The notes beneath the pieces are model-generated. The model was not told where the DNA came from, did not search any database, and saw only the letters and a program-made list of their open reading frames with translations. The position numbers and the translations under genes were made by a program. DNA of 64,000 nucleotides from Pyropia yezoensis (Eukaryota; Rhodophyta; Bangiophyceae; Bangiales; Bangiaceae): assembly GCA_009829735.1 (NCBI GenBank), contig CM020620.1, positions 28,676,951 to 28,740,950 on the forward strand, read 5' to 3'. Of the stretch, positions 21,492-33,297 are shown piece after piece. Position 1 is the stretch's first letter, and each line of letters opens with the position of its first letter.

Positions 21492-24400
21492 ATGAACGGC
21501 TTCCAGTGTCGCTTCTGTGCGCGCGTCTTTTCCACAAGCTTGGGCCGCATCCGCCACATGAAGGCGGCTCACAACCGGTTCGGTAGCCGGCAGCAGCAGG
21601 GTGGAGCCAACGACTCTGCTCCCATCGCACTCAACTCCCCCTGGCGATTCGGGGCTCTGGGGCACCGTCTGCGCCAGGGCGTGCAGCTGCCGCTGGCGGG
21701 TATGCCGTCGCCCCTCAGTGGTCCGTCACCACGGGCTGGCACGCCTCCGGCGACGGATGGCACCCAGACCCCGCATGCTGGCACGCTGCAGCCGCCGGAG
21801 GGCGCGCCTGTGATGCAGCCTTTGCCGGCTAGCATGCCGCCGTCGCAGCCTTCGTTGGCAGGCACGCAGCCGCCGCCGGCTGGCGCGCCGCCGCTGCCGG
21901 ATGAACCGTTGCTGTGGCTGGGCGACATGCAGATTGACGGGATGCAGCGTGGGACCCTGGCGGCGGACGATGCCGCGGCAGCAGACCTGGGCAGAGGCAG
22001 CGCCATGAGCATCTCGGCAAGGATCCAGGCATACTATGACGGCCTGCCCGAGGCAGGACGGTCGGCGCTTTGCGTCCATCCCTCGTTCGCCGACACGCCG
22101 ACGCTGTTTGATGTTCCCCAGCTCGCGGCCGTCTTGCGATTCGCGGTGACGGCTGGGGGAGCCGGGCTTTCGCAAGCAAGCGCGCTCATGTTTGCCACGG
22201 TTGTGATGGGCCTGGAGGCGGCAGTGGCCGTGCCGGGAGGGCCACCGGGTCTGATGGCGCGGCGGTTCCCCACCCCATCTGCGTTTACGAGTGCCCTCAT
22301 GGCAGAGCACAATCGGGTGCTCGCCCTGCGCCAGTGGCGGCACGTGAACATCGTCGTGGGCGGTACCTCCTACCCTCTGTACTTCCGGGATATTCTGCAG
22401 GCGGGCCTAGACACGCTGCAGGAGGCGGACACGCTGGTGCTTGAGGGGTGCGCTTTGGCGCCCACTCCTGACGGGGCGAGGCGCCGGTCCAACACGTTCG
22501 ACTCAGACGCATTTTTGGCGGAGCAGGCCGACGTGCGCCGCATTCACGGCAGCGCCGCCTACGTCATGGGTACGCACCTGCACTCAGATGAGGCCGTCGT
22601 CGCCTGGAACGGCAACCAGTTGCTCTACGCCGTGCGGGCGAAATTCATCAATGCGCAGGACGACGGGGGAAAGTGGGTTACCGTGGGGTACATCCCGCAC
22701 ATTGCCAAGGTGGTGGGCAACGGCAAGAATGCCCGCACCAGGCTGGCCGTCAGCGACGGCCGCCACGACCTCCTGCAGCGCTGCTACGCCGTCATGCTGC
22801 GCTCTTTTGCTCATGCCAGCGAGCACGGTGTCCACCTGGACTTGACGACTGCTGGGCGTGTTTTTCTGGTTCCCCGCGTGCTCGCCCTCATCGTCGACCA
22901 GGTGGAGGAGCGCTCCCTGTTGTCCCTGATGGGGCACCAGTGCCACTTTAACTGCAGCCACTGCATGACGCTCAACGCGTGGGCCTGCTCTCCCGCCGGC
23001 GGCACGGCGCGCCCTCGACCGGTGGTCAGCTCACTCGAGTCGCAGATGGCGGCCGCGGTGGCGCGCGTTGCGGATGGACGCCCCCGCACGCGCGTGACCC
23101 TCGGCAAGGCCATTAGCGCGTTGCCCTTTGCCCCCGCGCTCGGCGGAGTGCACGGCCTGGGCACTGGCCTGCACTCCTTGTACAACATCGTCTCGTTTGA
23201 CGTCCTGCACGTGTGGAAGCAGGGGGTGCTGAGGACAATCACGCAGCGCGTGCCAGCGCTGCTAGCAGTGTTGTGCCCTGACTCGAGAGCCGTGATGGGG
23301 TCTGTACAAGAGACGCTAGATGCAGTCAACCAGCGCGGTTTTGAGCTGGGCCGGCTGTGTCGTGCATCACCGTCATCCCCTGGGTATGTTTTCCGAGCCT
23401 TTATTTGCTGTCACGCGGGGCGTGTCGCTCACCTTTAGTCTCTGCCTTCGCGGTGACGGGTTTATCGTGTTGGTATCCACTGACTGACTATGGAGTGGCC
23501 CCCCGCCAAACCGCATTATGTGCTGGTTCCCGTCTTCCCCCGCCCTCTCCCCCCCCTTGTGCCGCAGATGCTTTGTGCCCAGCACCGTACTGCAACCAAG
23601 CATGACCGGCCGCCAATGGCGCCACTTTTGTGTGGAATGGCCCCACATGGTGGCTGGGCTCTTCGGCCCGAAACAGTCATCGTTGGCGCTCGCGGCGAGG
23701 GATGCGTCGTCCTTTGGTGCCCCGTCGCCTCCTTCCGCCGCCTTGCTGTCGCCGTCCAGTGACCTGCCGCCATCCCGAGACATGGACGAGATGGTGGCTG
23801 CCCTTGAGATGGGAGACGGGTCAGGCCAGGCCACCAATGCCGAGAACGGCACGGCCGAGGAGGACGACCTGCTGCATCCCGTGGTGGGCCCCGATATGCA
23901 GCCAGGGCGAGACTACAGGACCATCTTTGGGGACATCCCGATGGACGATGCAGTGCTCACCATGTTTTGCCAGGCGGCATTGGTCAACGGCATGCTTTGC
24001 GGCGACAATGCGTATTGCTTCCCGGTGTTGGCGGATCCTGATGCGGTCATCATCGCCGACGCGGCGCATCTGCTGGGTCGCATGGTGAACGTTCTTCTGG
24101 GGCCGGTTTCCACCACCAAGCTCCATCGGCTGATGTTCCATCTGCTACAGGAGCTTCGTGGCCGCGGCAACTTGGCCGAAGGCGACACGAGCGAGAACGA
24201 AAGCCGGCATTCTTCCTGCAAGCAGATGTTTCGGCGGACAAACAAGCGGGGATCATCCCTTCTGCTGCAGATGCTGCGTGCAGATGAGACGCAGGATCAC
24301 TGCATGGAGATGCATGCGGCAGAGGAGCGCGTCCGGGCGGCACAAGAGGCCGCGGATGGCCGTGGACCGGCACCACTGCAGCCAAAGGTGTCGTGGCGGG

Positions 24401-25026
24401 GGACGCGGGTGACCCTGGGGTCAATTGCAGCGCAGAGCGGCTTGGCTGGATTGGCCGGCTGTCTGGGCGTCGATGCCGCGAGCTCTACGCTGGTCATTGC
24501 CAACACCGTGCAGATCAAGGCGGAGTTTGAGTGGGGCGTGCCTCCAAGCCCTGTAATCCATTATGTGCGCGGCGCCGAGACCTTCCACAAGGCCGCGTGG
24601 CACTCGCACGTACTGTACAGGGACACGGCCGGCGACAAGCAGTGGGGGTTGGTGCGGGTCGTATTGCGCGGTGTCAATGCGGAGAAGCGACATGCCGTCG
24701 TCGTCCAATGCATGCAGAGGGCGGTGCCCCGTTCTGGGTGCGTGCTCACGCGTTATGGCTGTCAACGCCTCGCATGGGACTTTGCGGAGCCGGGAGACCT
24801 GTTCCCACGTTTGGCGGTCGTCGACACGGCGGACATCTGCCGTCTTGAGCAAGTCCACACCGATTGGTGGGACCTGGCGCGGCGGCTGGGAGTCGCGGCC
24901 ATGCCTTCCACTGTGCCATCGACGGCGACGGAGCGACACGCGGCCCTGTTCTTCACCAACATCTTTTATCCATGGGTTTCCCGGTCCCAGACTCTGGACA
25001 CGAATGATACGGACGAGGCGTCCTAG
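21492..25026 (+). CDS. C2H2 zinc-finger transposase, KDZ/Plavaka (CACTA-related) type, two exons
   Basis: Exon 1 (21492-23383) and exon 2 (23568-25026) join in phase 2 over a 184-bp intron (GTATGT...GCCGCAG), giving 1,116 aa. Start: the ATG at 21492 opens directly on a C2H2 finger, FQCRFCARVFSTSLGRIRHM with a second His downstream. A Pro-rich linker with MPP/LAGTQPP repeats follows (about 60-150). The catalytic region shows the Plavaka-like order: GKWVTVGYIPHIAKV, a long middle block with VLALIVDQVEERSLLSLMGH, CHFNCSHCMT, then SFDVLHVWKQGVLR. Exon 2 supplies TTKLHRLMFHLLQ and the ending SENESRHSSCKQMFRRTNKR, typical of that superfamily. These proteins cut and paste DNA through acidic catalytic residues, which I cannot assign individually. 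The ORF is intact, so the element may be recently active. Terminal inverted repeats were not found by eye. Confidence 0.72.
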
Positions 25027-27891
25027 GCTGGCCAATGCTGGGGACGCAGTAGGTGCCAGCTGGAGCGGCGATGGGTGCACTGGAGCGCAGCATCGGCGGC
25101 AATGGCGGTGGCGCCGGCACTGCTACCCTCCTCCCCTCCACGGCGCCGTCGCTGCTCGGGCGCCCGCCCAGCTCCCCTCGGCCCCCGTATCCCGGCTGCC
25201 ATTTTCCGCCGGCACCAGCGGCGGCAGCAATGGCGTTGGCCGTCTGCTCCTCGGTGGCGGCAGTCTGCTCCTCGGTGGCGGCCGTCTGCTCCTCGGTGCC
25301 GGCCGTTTTGTTTCTCGACCGCCGCCACCGCCACCGCCGCCGCCGCCGCCTCCCCGTCGGCCGCCACCCGCGCCATCGATTCGGCGCAGCAGGCATCTGC
25401 GGGAGCAATGGTGCGGGCAACAGCAGCTGCCGTCGCCGCCGCCGCGCGCCTGCCACCGCCGCCGTCGCCCCTCGGCCAGTAGCGGTCGGCGGCGGCGGGA
25501 TACCAGCCCGGCCCTGAGGTTGGAAGCGGGGGGGGGGCGGCGGCAACGGAAGCTGTGCCAGCAGAGGGGGGGGGGGGGTTGGGAGGCTATCGTGGCGTGG
25601 GATGTGGCGGTGTTGGCGGTGGTGGCGGCTACACCTTCTCTCACGGAAGATGCTCCCGGCGGGAGCAACTGCCGTCAGCGGAAAACGCTGAAGTGGTGGC
25701 GGCGGGCGATTTTTGCCGAGGAGGCGGGAGATCGTAGTGGTTGAAGAGGGGAGACGAAGGTGAGCGTCGCGTGCTGTGGAAACTGAGTCAACAGGTGGGG
25801 GCAGAAGCAAATCACGAGCGGGTACGCATTTCTTTTTTCTCAACAGCTCTAAGGAGCACCTTCCACAGCAACAAGAACAGAATACCTTCCACACCGTGCT
25901 ACACTCACGTTCCCCCCGGGAGCAAACCCGCCCTACGAAGCGCCCCAAGAACGTCGGGACTACGGCACAGATTGCGCAACAGCGCGAGACGAGCTCTGTG
26001 GAGCCGAGCCTCTCGCTCCGCGACGTCGTCCCCACACACGGCCGAGATGCGCATCCACTGCACCGCGTACAGACGAACCGCTCGATCGTCATCGGATTGG
26101 AAGGGGACCCGGGTCATACGCGCCAAGCAGAGAAGTGCAGGGGGGGGGGGGGGAACGCCGGCGCCACTGAGGGCGGCATGACGCCCGCGCGACGCAAAGC
26201 GCCAAGTATGTCGTCGCTGCCCCGTAGGTTCACGAATAGCATAGCTGGGCACGCACGCGTTCGATGTGCTTGTCCCGCATCTCCGCGTCTTTTGCCACCT
26301 CCGTGATGCGCCGCTGCTGTAACTGGAAGAACTGGATGGCCCATTCTTCGTCATACGGCCGGTTGGTACTCGTTGTGGCCGCGGGCTTGCTACCAACCCC
26401 AGCCTGGGCAGCATTGGGCTGTGTCATGATCTCCGGTGGAGGTGGGGCAGCAGCATGCAGTAGCGGAATGAGGTGTGCGAAGAGGACGAGATGAGAGGGT
26501 GAGGGCAACTGAACTTGGCGCGGATAGGGGGGTGGACCATGGAAATGGGGGGGGGGTACGTCCCCGTGTGTTTACGGCCGCCTAGGTCGCCCCACCGGCC
26601 CCCCGGAACCGGCCGGCCGTCCGCAGGAGAGCTTCATCCTGAATGCCCCGCCGCCCGGAAGTGGTTGCCATCCCGGATGACCAGGACAGACCGATGCGTA
26701 TCCCACCAGGCGCGTCCCCAGGGACAAGTCCCCACGCTGATGGCTCCTAACTGGGACCCCAAAGCGCAGAACAGGCGCTTACCTGGCGCTAACGGCTCCA
26801 AGTAGCCATTCTTAGCCAGCAGGCAATTTCTTCAGGTTGGACGTGCTCTCCGAGACTCTCTTCCAGCGCCCTGATAGGCTCCGGGACTCGCATGCGCGGG
26901 TCGCGAGTACGCTGCTGCGTGGTCCTTTCCAGGCACACGCCTGAACCACGAGGGAACTCATGCGGGTCGTAATTCTCGGCATGACATCCTGCACGCTTTC
27001 CTGAAAGACATTTCATTTTTGGAACGACCCGGCCATGCTGGGAAATGGTTCGGCTGCACGCTTTCGCGACGCTGGCGGTTGGTGGGGTTGGGTGGCACGC
27101 CCCCCACACCCACCGCCGGTGGGGAGCACCCCTCCATCACGGCGGGCGCCGCGGCGGGCGCCACCGCCGCGGAAGTAGCCAGGCGCACGCAGCCATAGCA
27201 GCGGTTAGCGGCGGCGGTGACGGTGGTGGCGGCGGCGGCGGTGGTGGTGGCGGCGGCGGGCAGCGGCGGCGGCGGCGGCGGGCGCCTCCCAACTTTCGCC
27301 GCCGCCACCGCCGCCGCCCCCCTCTGCTGCCGTTTTTTGCTGCCACTGGTGCCGTGGCCCCCCCCCCCCCCCCCCCCCCCCCCCCTTCCCCCAACCGTCC
27401 GCTGCCAAGCGGGCCAGCCGCCGCCAGCCGCCGCGACGCGGGGCAGCCGGCCGCCGTGACCAGTGGCGAGCGGGCTGGCGGGACGCAATCGCCCCCCCGT
27501 TTGCCGCCGCTCCACGGCTGTGGGGAGTACGCGGAGCAGAAAACAAGACAAAAAAAGAGACAAGAGGCCCACGGTGGGGGCGCGTGTCTACCCCCCGCGC
27601 CGTCGACGCGTTCACCCCCCCCACGGTCCGTCCCCCGCCAGACCCGCCTACCTACCCACACACCTGCACACCTACCCGCCGCGCGAGCGTCGTCGGGACC
27701 CGCTGCCGACGCCGTACCAAAAACCAAAACATAACATACACCCCGCGCCCCCCCCCTCGCACCCCCTCACCCCCGCTAGCAGGCACTCCATGCTTGCCCG
27801 CCCCCCCCCCCCCCCCCCCCCCCCGCCGCCCCGCATCACCCCGCCCCCCTTTTCCCCCCGCTCCATGCTGTCGCCCCCCCCCCCCCGCTCC
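25027..27891. other. GC-rich region downstream of the transposase, no confident gene
   Basis: Low-complexity GC-rich DNA with a long C run near 27358-27386 and another near 27806-27823. It includes a 21-bp repeat array (25242-25304). On the minus strand, short ORFs at 25905-26427 hold two related peptides (DILGALRRAGVMP and DVLGALRRAGLLPG) that may be exons of an unrecognised gene; see findings. No product can be named. Confidence 0.4.
25242..25304. repeat. 21-bp unit repeated three times
   Basis: GTCTGCTCCTCGGTGGCGGC-type units start at 25242, 25263 and 25284. On the minus strand they would encode a TEEQTAA heptad repeat. Local tandem duplication in GC-rich DNA. Confidence 0.75.
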
Positions 27892-29937
27892 TCACCGCCG
27901 CGAGCGGCGGCGGCCAAGCTCCACCCCCCCGCTCCCCCCATTGGCGGGGGTGGTCGCGCCCGGGTCCCCCCCCCCGCCCGCCCCCCCCGCCGCCGCCCCC
28001 ACGGGGGGCAGCTTGGCAAACTCGGCGAGCCGCATCTCCAGCACGGCCGGCTCTACCGCCAGCGCCACGGCCAGCGTGCGGAGCAGCGCGTCCTCCTTGA
28101 CGTGGCGCACCCCGTCGGCGACAACCACCTTGAACGCCGCCTCCAGCAGCAGCTCCCGGCACAGGTCATCGGTGACCGCCGCAGCCCGCACCCGGGCTGC
28201 GAGCGCCTCGATCGCCGCCGCCGCCGCACCGCCGTCGTCGCCTCCCCCCCAACCACCACCGCCCTTACCATCCCCACCACTACCACCACCACCACCACCA
28301 CCGCCGCCGCCGCTGCCCTCTGCCTCCACCCGTGATCGTTCCGCCTCTACCTCCTCCTGCGACAGGCGGGTGCACAGGATGCTCTCGTACACGTCTGCAA
28401 CGGTCCGCGCCTCCTCCACCGCCCAGTCGCCGTCAATCATCGCCGCCCGCACGGTGACGGTCAGGAGCAGCTGCGCAAACGCCACCGCCCGCACGTCCCC
28501 CGCGCGCACCGCCCACCGCAGGCGCGACACGTGCCGGTCGGCTGCGGCGTCGAGGCTGAACCGCGGGTCCAGCTTGCACCCCGTCGACAGCGACGACAGG
28601 TTGTCAAAGGAGTGGAAGGTGAAGCGGGCGACGAGCTCCTGCGCAAAGCGGGTGCCCCGCACCGAATTCCCCGCATCGTCGAGGCGGGGGCTGAAGACGG
28701 CGAGCCCCCCCACGTTGGGCACCACAATCATCACAATGCCGCTGACGCCCGACTTGGCGGGCAGGCCGGTGCGGAAGAAAAACTCCCCCGCGGCGTCGTA
28801 CATGCCGCAAAAGCTCATGCTGGACAGCAACTTCTTGGTCACCTCCACACTAAACACCCGGTCGTCGGTCGTCGGGCACTTGCCCCCATTGGCGAGCGTC
28901 GCCGCCACGACGCTCATCATGGCGCAGTTGGCCGAGATGGAGCAGCTGCGAAAGTAGGTGTCGGTCATGGTGTTCAGGCGGAGGTCGCTTGGCAGCTGTG
29001 GGTCGCCGGGTAGCCCCGTGCGGCCGCGCATCAGGTAGGCAATGGCGTAGTTGGTGTCGGCGGTGGCGCGTTCGGCGAGAAAGGTGTCCCGGTCGAGGCC
29101 CACCTCGCCCAGGTGCCCCCCCCCAGACAGGCGCGTCCACAGCGGCATCAGCACCTCCTTGCACAGGCGGTCGCCGTAGGCGCCGTCCGCGTCGGGCTCG
29201 TCGGAGGCGGCCACCTTGGGGTGCGCCGCCGCCACCACCGCCGTCGTCATCATGGCGCCGCTGTTGACCATGGCGTTGAACGGCCGCCCGTCGGGCAGCA
29301 GCGCCATGTCGTTAAAGAGGCGGCCCGACGGCTCGACGCCCACCCACCGGAGCGTCTCGTCGACGCCCGCCTGCTCCAGGGCGGCCGCAAACATCACCGC
29401 CTTGGACGTGGACTGGATGCTAAACGGGCACCGCGTGTCGGCGCCGCGCTCGTGGATCTGCCCGTCGACGCTGGTAAACGCCACCCCGTACCGCTCCGGC
29501 TCGGCGTCCCGCAGGGTGGGGATGTAGTCGGCCACCGCCCCAGACGTGTCGGTCGCCACGGCCTCGTAGATGCGGTCCAGGTGCTCGACAAACTGGGGAA
29601 AGTTGGCAATGACCAGCTCGTCGGTGGCGACCTTGTGCAGCAGGCTCGTCGCGCCGGTGACGGCGTCGAAAAAGGCCGCGGCGGGCACCTCGGCGTCGTC
29701 GCGGCCGCTGCCGTCACCGGCGGCGGCGGTGGTGGTGCCCGGCAGCGCGTCGGCCGCCGCGGCGAGGCGGCCCAGCGAGGCCGCCACCCGCTCGTCATCG
29801 TGCCGGATGCCCGCCGCGCCCAGCGCCGTCCTCACCGCCCGCAGCGACACGCCCGACGGGGTGCCGCCGAGGCCCACCAGCACCTCCTCGTTGGTGCACA
29901 CGTGCGCCGACCGGCCGGGGATGGAGGTGGTGTCCAT
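27892..29937 (-). CDS. Glutaminase (GLS type) with TerB-like C-terminal extension
   Basis: Encodes 681 aa. Residues about 100-450 are a serine-dependent beta-lactamase-fold glutaminase that hydrolyses glutamine to glutamate and ammonia. The catalytic S-x-x-K is Ser176-T-S-Lys179. Other conserved blocks are KVADYIP-like VADYIPTLRDAEPERYGVAF, MVNSGAM (222-228), ATLANGGKCP (345-354), CGMYDAAGEF (376-385), LPAKSGVSG and NSVRG. Residues 1-100 resemble the EF-hand-like N-terminal region of animal GLS. No clear transit peptide is visible. The C-terminal 190 residues differ from animal GLS, which has ankyrin repeats there. They form two similar helical halves, each with an aromatic or acidic ADG-like turn (MIDGDWAVEE and VVADGVRHVKEDALL), separated by a Gly-rich linker (541-560); this resembles a TerB fold, though less certainly. 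Start is the only suitable ATG, at 29937. Confidence 0.88.
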   Translation of the reverse strand: MDTTSIPGRSAHVCTNEEVLVGLGGTPSGVSLRAVRTALGAAGIRHDDERVAASLGRLAAAADALPGTTTAAAGDGSGRDDAEVPAAAFFDAVTGATSLLHKVATDELVIANFPQFVEHLDRIYEAVATDTSGAVADYIPTLRDAEPERYGVAFTSVDGQIHERGADTRCPFSIQSTSKAVMFAAALEQAGVDETLRWVGVEPSGRLFNDMALLPDGRPFNAMVNSGAMMTTAVVAAAHPKVAASDEPDADGAYGDRLCKEVLMPLWTRLSGGGHLGEVGLDRDTFLAERATADTNYAIAYLMRGRTGLPGDPQLPSDLRLNTMTDTYFRSCSISANCAMMSVVAATLANGGKCPTTDDRVFSVEVTKKLLSSMSFCGMYDAAGEFFFRTGLPAKSGVSGIVMIVVPNVGGLAVFSPRLDDAGNSVRGTRFAQELVARFTFHSFDNLSSLSTGCKLDPRFSLDAAADRHVSRLRWAVRAGDVRAVAFAQLLLTVTVRAAMIDGDWAVEEARTVADVYESILCTRLSQEEVEAERSRVEAEGSGGGGGGGGGGSGGDGKGGGGWGGGDDGGAAAAAIEALAARVRAAAVTDDLCRELLLEAAFKVVVADGVRHVKEDALLRTLAVALAVEPAVLEMRLAEFAKLPPVGAAAGGAGGGGDPGATTPANGGSGGVELGRRRSRR

Positions 29938-30941
29938 GGCGGCGGCGGCGGCGGCGGCGGCAGTGTTGACGGCGGCTTCTGTCCTCGTTTCTCAAAGAAA
30001 AAAATAGAGATGAAAAGAGAGCGGCAGGGGTGAAGACAAGCAGGGGAGTGAATGCACGAGGGGGAATCGGGGCGGGAGTGGTAGAGCGGGGAAGGTGCTG
30101 GGCCAAGTGTATTGCTACCGCGACGACGCCGGAGGGGGCGCACCAGTGACCCAATGATAAAAGCGGTGCTGGTCGGAACAGCGGGGGTTGTCTCAAAAAA
30201 AAGTGAAGCAAGGTGGTCGTTGACTGACTCCCCCCCCAGACCAGAGGCGCCGCGCAACTGCCCGCCGTACGCCGGTCGTCACTGGCACGCCCTGCAAGCG
30301 CAGGGGAGTAACACGAGCGGCGCGCGTGGAACCCCACGCCGGCCGTGCACCGGCCCCAAAGCCACCGTGGGCGGCTTGGCCGGCCAGCCGGCCGGCAGCC
30401 GCTACCCCCCCCCCCCCCCCCCCCCTCCCCGCGATTGCCATGCGGCGGCACGCCGCGTCTCGCGCCCACGGCGGGCACACCATGTGGCCGCCGCAAGAGG
30501 TGGCGGCTGGCAGGCTGGAAGCCATTGCCCAAGGGCCGCCCCACCCCCCACCCACCACCCTCCCCCCACCCCCCCCCCCCCCCCCACCCCCCACCCCCCA
30601 CCCCACTCCTGCCGACAAAAACACGATGCGCTGGCTCGTGAGGGGACGACCGGATCGCGCCGCCCGCCCGCCCGCCGCGCCGCCGCGCCCCCGCCACGAG
30701 CCGTTGCGCAGACGCTCCCGGCTGTCGCCAGACTGGAATACACCAGAACAAGGAACAAGAGCAGCGGGTGCGTCGGTCTTTTTGCATGGACGCACCAGGG
30801 AGCCATTGATAAATACAAACCTTCGCCAGATCCCCAGTGGCGGCGGCACCGTGCTCGGGGAGCCGCCAACCCCCCCCTCTCCCTCTTTGGGGATATTCCG
30901 CAGCGTTGATCCCGGATCCCGAGGAGGACGTGGGGACTGTG

Positions 30942-30974
<33 letters not shown>

Positions 30975-32293
30975 GGGAAGTGGACGGCGGCAGCGCGCCG
31001 TGACGCATGGGTGGGGGTCCCCGCTGTGGCCAGCCGGCTTGGCCTGCCGGCGAGTCCAGTGTGTACGCTTTGTGGGGCTGCCGCCCGCGGGGGTCTGTCC
31101 GTGCCCCCGGAAAGGACGGCGATGACAGTACATACGGTGCTCGGCAGACGGCACGGATCTTTTTTTAAAAAAATGGGGGGCACACCCCGCCCGCGCCGCC
31201 TCCCGAGGCCCTGGCGGTCTGGTAACGTCGACGCGTCGGTTGGTGGGGCGACGTTGGTGCCCCGACGCCCCCCCCCCCCCCCCCCACCCAGCACCCTTGC
31301 GCCAAAGATCAGGGCCTGAGCTAAATACGAAACACCGTCACTCTGTCCAGCTTTCGCCCTCATCGTTCGTTTCTTTTTCTCATTTTTGGACAAAGCAGCA
31401 ATACCACCAACGCATCGTCGTTTCCAGGCCGTGAAGCGCAGATGGTCGACTTGGCTCCCAGGACCGGTCACCGTCATGTGCCATGCGTGTCTGGGTGGCG
31501 ATGTTCCATGCGTGTCTGGGTGGCGATGTTCACTGCCGCCTCACAGCGTGGCGGTATTTAATTTTCTAGCGCCATGATGCTGTCCATGGATCGTGCGGAC
31601 ACAAGCCAGGCACGTGCCCATCGATCAAGGACAAAGCGCCATAAAATACCGCCAATGAGAAATATGTTCTATTTTGTTTACGTGTGTATCCAGATATTAA
31701 TAGCTGCCCATTGACGCCTCGTGCTACGTCCCTAAATTTCATATCTAGTCGCGCACGACAGCGAGCGCTGCAACGTGAAGAAAAAAAAGAACAAGCAGCA
31801 CCGCGCGGCGGCCCACCGCCACCGCCACCGCCACCGGCCACGCCGGCGCGGGACGTGCAAGACAGCCGGTATATCGGCCCGTCGGGCTCGCCGCGGGTGC
31901 CGCCCCCCGGCAAGACCCCCCGCGGAAGGGGAGGGCGAGCGCGGGAGCGCACGGGCGGCGCCAGGGGAGGGGAGGGCACGGGCGGGGCACACGGCGGGTG
32001 GGTTCGGGGCACGGTGGGGGGGCAGGCACAGAGCAACGTCGCCAACATGTGCACCTTGGATAAACCGAAAGCTCATCCGGCTTGTTGTCCAAGGGTTGTC
32101 CAGGGGGTTATCCATTGGATGAACCGCTGGATGATCCGTCGGCTATTCGGGCTATCCATATATGACCCGGTGTATCCAGCAAATCACTCAGTTGCACATG
32201 TTGGCGACGAAGGCACACAGCGGCACCCTGCGCGGCAGTCTCAGACCCGGGATCCATGAACAGCCAGTTTTTGGGGCCAAACGGCTTGTACGG

Positions 32294-33232
32294 GGCTTGT
32301 CAAGCAGGCCTGCCGGCTGAAACGACGGGTGAAACGACCTCGAATCTTGGTTGCGAAGCCGACTTAAAGCAGGAGTAAGTGTGACAAAGTGCGTCGTCTT
32401 AAGCTAACGCATCCCTAATAGATGGAGAAGCAGTACCGATTAAGTTCCTGGAAATGCCAGCTGCAGGCCACCGCCCAAGGCATCAGCGGCTGGCCATCGC
32501 CGCAGGCCACCGCCGCAGGCCAAAGCGGTAGGACATCGCCGGTGGCCAACCCCGTCAGCTCCACCTGCCGGCCCCCGCCGCTGGCAACGCCAGCCAGCTA
32601 CCCGACCCCGCCGGCAACGCCAGCCATTCATCCCCGCCACCCCCACCGGTGCACCCTCGCCAGCAAACCCCGCCGGCCACCCGACCCCGCCGGCCAACCC
32701 CGCCGGCAACCCCCGCAAGCGAACGCCGCAGCCGCCGGCAAACCCCGCAAGACTTCGCCGCAGGCCCCAGCGTCAGGCCACCGCCGCAGGTCACCGCCGC
32801 CGGCCACCGCCGCGGCCACCGCCGCCAGCCACGGCGCAGGCCACCGCCGCAGGCCACCGCCGCCGGCCAGCCCCGTAGGCCCCAGCGGCAGGCCACCGCG
32901 CACGGCCACCGCGGCAAGCTGTCGCCACAGGCCAACGCCGCAGGCCACAGCGTCAGGCCATCGCCGCTGACAAAGCCAGGCAGCCATCCCCGCCGGCTAC
33001 ACGACCCCGCCGGCAACGTCAGCGAGCCATCCCCGCCGGCTACCCGACCCCGCCGGCGACGTCAGCCCGCCACCCGCGCCGGCCACCGTCGCCGGCCACC
33101 GCCGCCGGCCATCCCCGCCGGCCACCCGACCCCGCCGGCCAATCCCGCCCACGAACGCTGCAGCCGCCGGTAAACCCCGCAGGCCACATCTGCACACTGT
33201 GGAGGAGGGTTGAGGGGGCCACTTGACAAGCC
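32294..33232. mobile_element. Possible non-autonomous element filled with degenerate GCC-type repeats
   Basis: GGCTTGTCAAG (32294-32304) is mirrored by CTTGACAAGCC (33222-33232), giving an 11-bp perfect terminal inverted repeat around 939 bp. From about 32460 to 33190 the inside is a degenerate array of variants of GCAGGCCACCGCCGCAGGCC. Near its left end, CGGGTGAAACGACC followed by a later CGACTTAA resembles sequence inside the TIR element at 40239, so the two may be relatives. No coding capacity is recognised. Confidence 0.35.
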
Positions 33233-33247
33233 GCGTGCAAGCTTTTC

Positions 33248-33297
33248 CGGGCAAAAACGGGATTGCCGTGGATCGCGCTTCAAGGATCACTGCGCTG
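33248..33297. repeat. Diverged copy of the 66-bp terminal repeat of the 40239-41400 element
   Basis: Aligns over about 50 bp with the right terminal repeat at 41335-41400 (shared blocks TTCCGGG, CAAAA, GTGGATC, CACTGCGC) at roughly 70 percent identity by eye. Probably a relic or solo end of the same element family. Confidence 0.4.

Noticed and set aside
27463..28957. Long plus-strand ORFs overlapping the glutaminase
   Set aside because: They are antisense shadows; the minus strand carries an unmistakable glutaminase in the same bases.
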